Positions 5,939 to 7,041 of a DNA stretch of 7,041 nt are shown here, one piece after another. The DNA is taken from NCBI GenBank assembly GCA_034436375.1, contig DAOTVS010000330.1, positions 1 through 7,041 of the forward strand. Reading direction: 5' to 3'. The notes beneath the pieces were generated by a model. The model worked only from the letters and a program-made list of their open reading frames with translations. It was not told the DNA's origin and did not search any database. A program made the position numbers and the translations under genes. The stretch is from DAOTVS01 sp034436375 (GTDB lineage: Bacteria; Chloroflexota; Anaerolineae; SpSt-313). The first letter of the stretch is position 1. The number at the start of each line of letters is the position of its first letter.

Positions 5939-7041
5939 TGGGCTTGGGCAGGAAGTGGGAGGCGCCTAGCGAGTAGGCCAGCTCGGGGTCGTTGAAGACA
6001 GTGCAGACGATCACGGGGATCGAGGATATCTGCGGGTCCGTGCGAAGGATCTGCAAGGTCTGCCAGCCATCCATAGCCGGCATCATCACGTCCAGCACAA
6101 TGGCATTGGGGTGGATCTGCTGCGCCAGCCGCAGCCCTTCACGCCCACTGCCGGCCGCCAGCAGCCGGCAGTCGTGGCCGCTCAGGAAACGCTCCAGCAG
6201 CTCCACCAGGTCCTGATTATCGTCGATAACCAGGAGTGTGGGGCCATGGGTGGCCATGGTGAGCGTGAGGACATATTCGGCATCGCCTTTACGCTCATCA
6301 ATCTCCCAGCCCAGCCTCTCTGTCAAGCGGGCCGTCACGTGGTCGGCTGAAGGATGGACATCCTCCTGCTCAAGAGTATAGCGGGCCATCAGGCGGGCAT
6401 AATCCGGCCCCGCGCTCAACGAGAGACGCAGATCACCGGGATGCGCGTGCTGCACGGCCCGGCTGAGGGTGCTCACGAGCACCTGCTGCGCCACAACCGG
6501 GTCGGCAGAGATCGTGGCCGGCCCCTCCGGCGCCTCGAAGCGCAGGCGCACCCCACGCAACTGCGCCAGCCGCTCGACTGCACTCTGAGCCTGCTGCAGC
6601 AGCACACATACATCCACCAATTGGGGCCGCATCTCCAGACGCTCCACCTCCGCCTGCACGGAGCAGACCCGGCTGGCCTCATTGGCAGTTGGTGGAGCAG
6701 AACGGTGCGCCCAGAGAATCGCTGCCACGTTGCTCACAGCCAGCTTGAGATCGCGGAAGGCCTGCCGGGTGGAGATGCCGAGCTCATGCCCAGCCTCCTG
6801 CACGGTCATGCCTTCGATGTACTGGAGATGCAACAGGTTATGCAAGCGAGCCGAAGGAGCGCGGAATGGGACGTCGGGGCCAGGGCTGAGGGCTTCGATG
6901 GCGGCGATCAGCTCACTGCGCAGTGCCTGACCGGCCATATCGCTGGTATGCCCCGCCCCCGAGCCATTGTCGCGGGCGAGAGGATGCCGCTGCAGGTAAG
7001 CAAAGTCATACAGATGCTCCAGGGCCTGCCTTACCTGCTGG
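5889..7041 (-). CDS. Response-regulator-like protein: sigma-like HTH, degenerate ATPase region, C-terminal receiver (5' partial)
   Basis: The frame is open from the window edge, adding 34 residues (beginning QQVRQALEHLYDF) before the Met codon at 6936-6938, so that Met is probably internal and the start lies outside. Counting from that Met, residues about 31-76 form a sigma-region-4-like helix-turn-helix (MTVQEAGHELGISTRQAFRD at 44-63). Residues about 100-228 resemble a histidine-kinase ATP-binding domain (ADPVVAQQVLVSTLSRAVQH), but the N-box Asn is replaced and the glycine boxes are missing, so it should not be an active kinase; no phosphorylatable HisKA motif was seen. Residues 233-349 are a complete receiver: D239/D240, phospho-acceptor D283 in VLDVMMP, T313 and K332-P. 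The protein is probably a phosphorylation-controlled regulator; whether it binds DNA is inferred from the HTH. It ends with TAG at 5889-5891, overlapping the convergent kinase gene by 50 bases. Confidence 0.88.
   Translation of the reverse strand, partial: QQVRQALEHLYDFAYLQRHPLARDNGSGAGHTSDMAGQALRSELIAAIEALSPGPDVPFRAPSARLHNLLHLQYIEGMTVQEAGHELGISTRQAFRDLKLAVSNVAAILWAHRSAPPTANEASRVCSVQAEVERLEMRPQLVDVCVLLQQAQSAVERLAQLRGVRLRFEAPEGPATISADPVVAQQVLVSTLSRAVQHAHPGDLRLSLSAGPDYARLMARYTLEQEDVHPSADHVTARLTERLGWEIDERKGDAEYVLTLTMATHGPTLLVIDDNQDLVELLERFLSGHDCRLLAAGSGREGLRLAQQIHPNAIVLDVMMPAMDGWQTLQILRTDPQISSIPVIVCTVFNDPELAYSLGASHFLPKPISQDDILGALHELAVL

Noticed and set aside
6936..6938. Met codon as the start of the receiver protein
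   Set aside because: The frame stays open for 34 more codons to the window edge with protein-like content (QQVRQALEHLYDFAYLQRHP), and no Shine-Dalgarno sequence precedes this ATG.
1..7041. CRISPR arrays, tRNA or rRNA genes, transposase genes, defence-system genes
   Set aside because: No regularly spaced direct repeats, cloverleaf-like sequences or transposase or nuclease motifs were seen on either strand.

Overview
The window looks like chromosome of a GC-rich bacterium, most likely a member of the Chloroflexota (Anaerolineae-like). This is inferred from the architecture of the two signalling proteins: a histidine kinase ending in a degenerate receiver plus a second receiver, and a protein combining a sigma-like helix-turn-helix, a GHKL-like region and a receiver. 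It rests on recollection of those families, not on a search.

Layout. (1) 2-283, plus strand: the C-terminal end of a major facilitator superfamily exporter. (2) 285-3294, minus strand: a heavy-metal resistance operon. Its first gene is a CadC-type ArsR/SmtB repressor with ligands for two metal sites. Its second is a P1B-type Zn/Cd/Pb-exporting ATPase with three N-terminal metal-binding domains, read from a TTG start. A promoter with the operator palindrome in its -35/-10 spacer precedes the repressor gene. Two back-to-back hairpins fill the 64-base gap between the genes. (3) 3345-3760: a 416-base non-coding region. It holds a 214-base imperfect inverted repeat packed with smaller hairpins, then a perfect 7-6-7 inverted repeat, a consensus -10 and a strong ribosome binding site for the next gene. 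(4) 3761-5938, plus strand: a membrane hybrid histidine kinase. (5) 5889-7041, minus strand: the C-terminal part of a response-regulator-like protein whose start lies beyond the window. It converges on the kinase gene and overlaps it by 50 bases.

How the genes work together. The repressor and the ATPase form a self-contained metal efflux circuit: metal binding releases the repressor from its operator and the pump is made. The kinase and the convergent receiver protein probably belong to one signalling pathway because they are adjacent and built from matching modules, but nothing in the sequence identifies the signal or the targets. No evidence ties the kinase to metal resistance beyond adjacency. 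The genes belong to known families. The less ordinary parts are the long palindromic element, the inverted repeat where the kinase gene's -35 should be, the dual-site repressor, the three-domain pump, and the two degenerate signalling modules.
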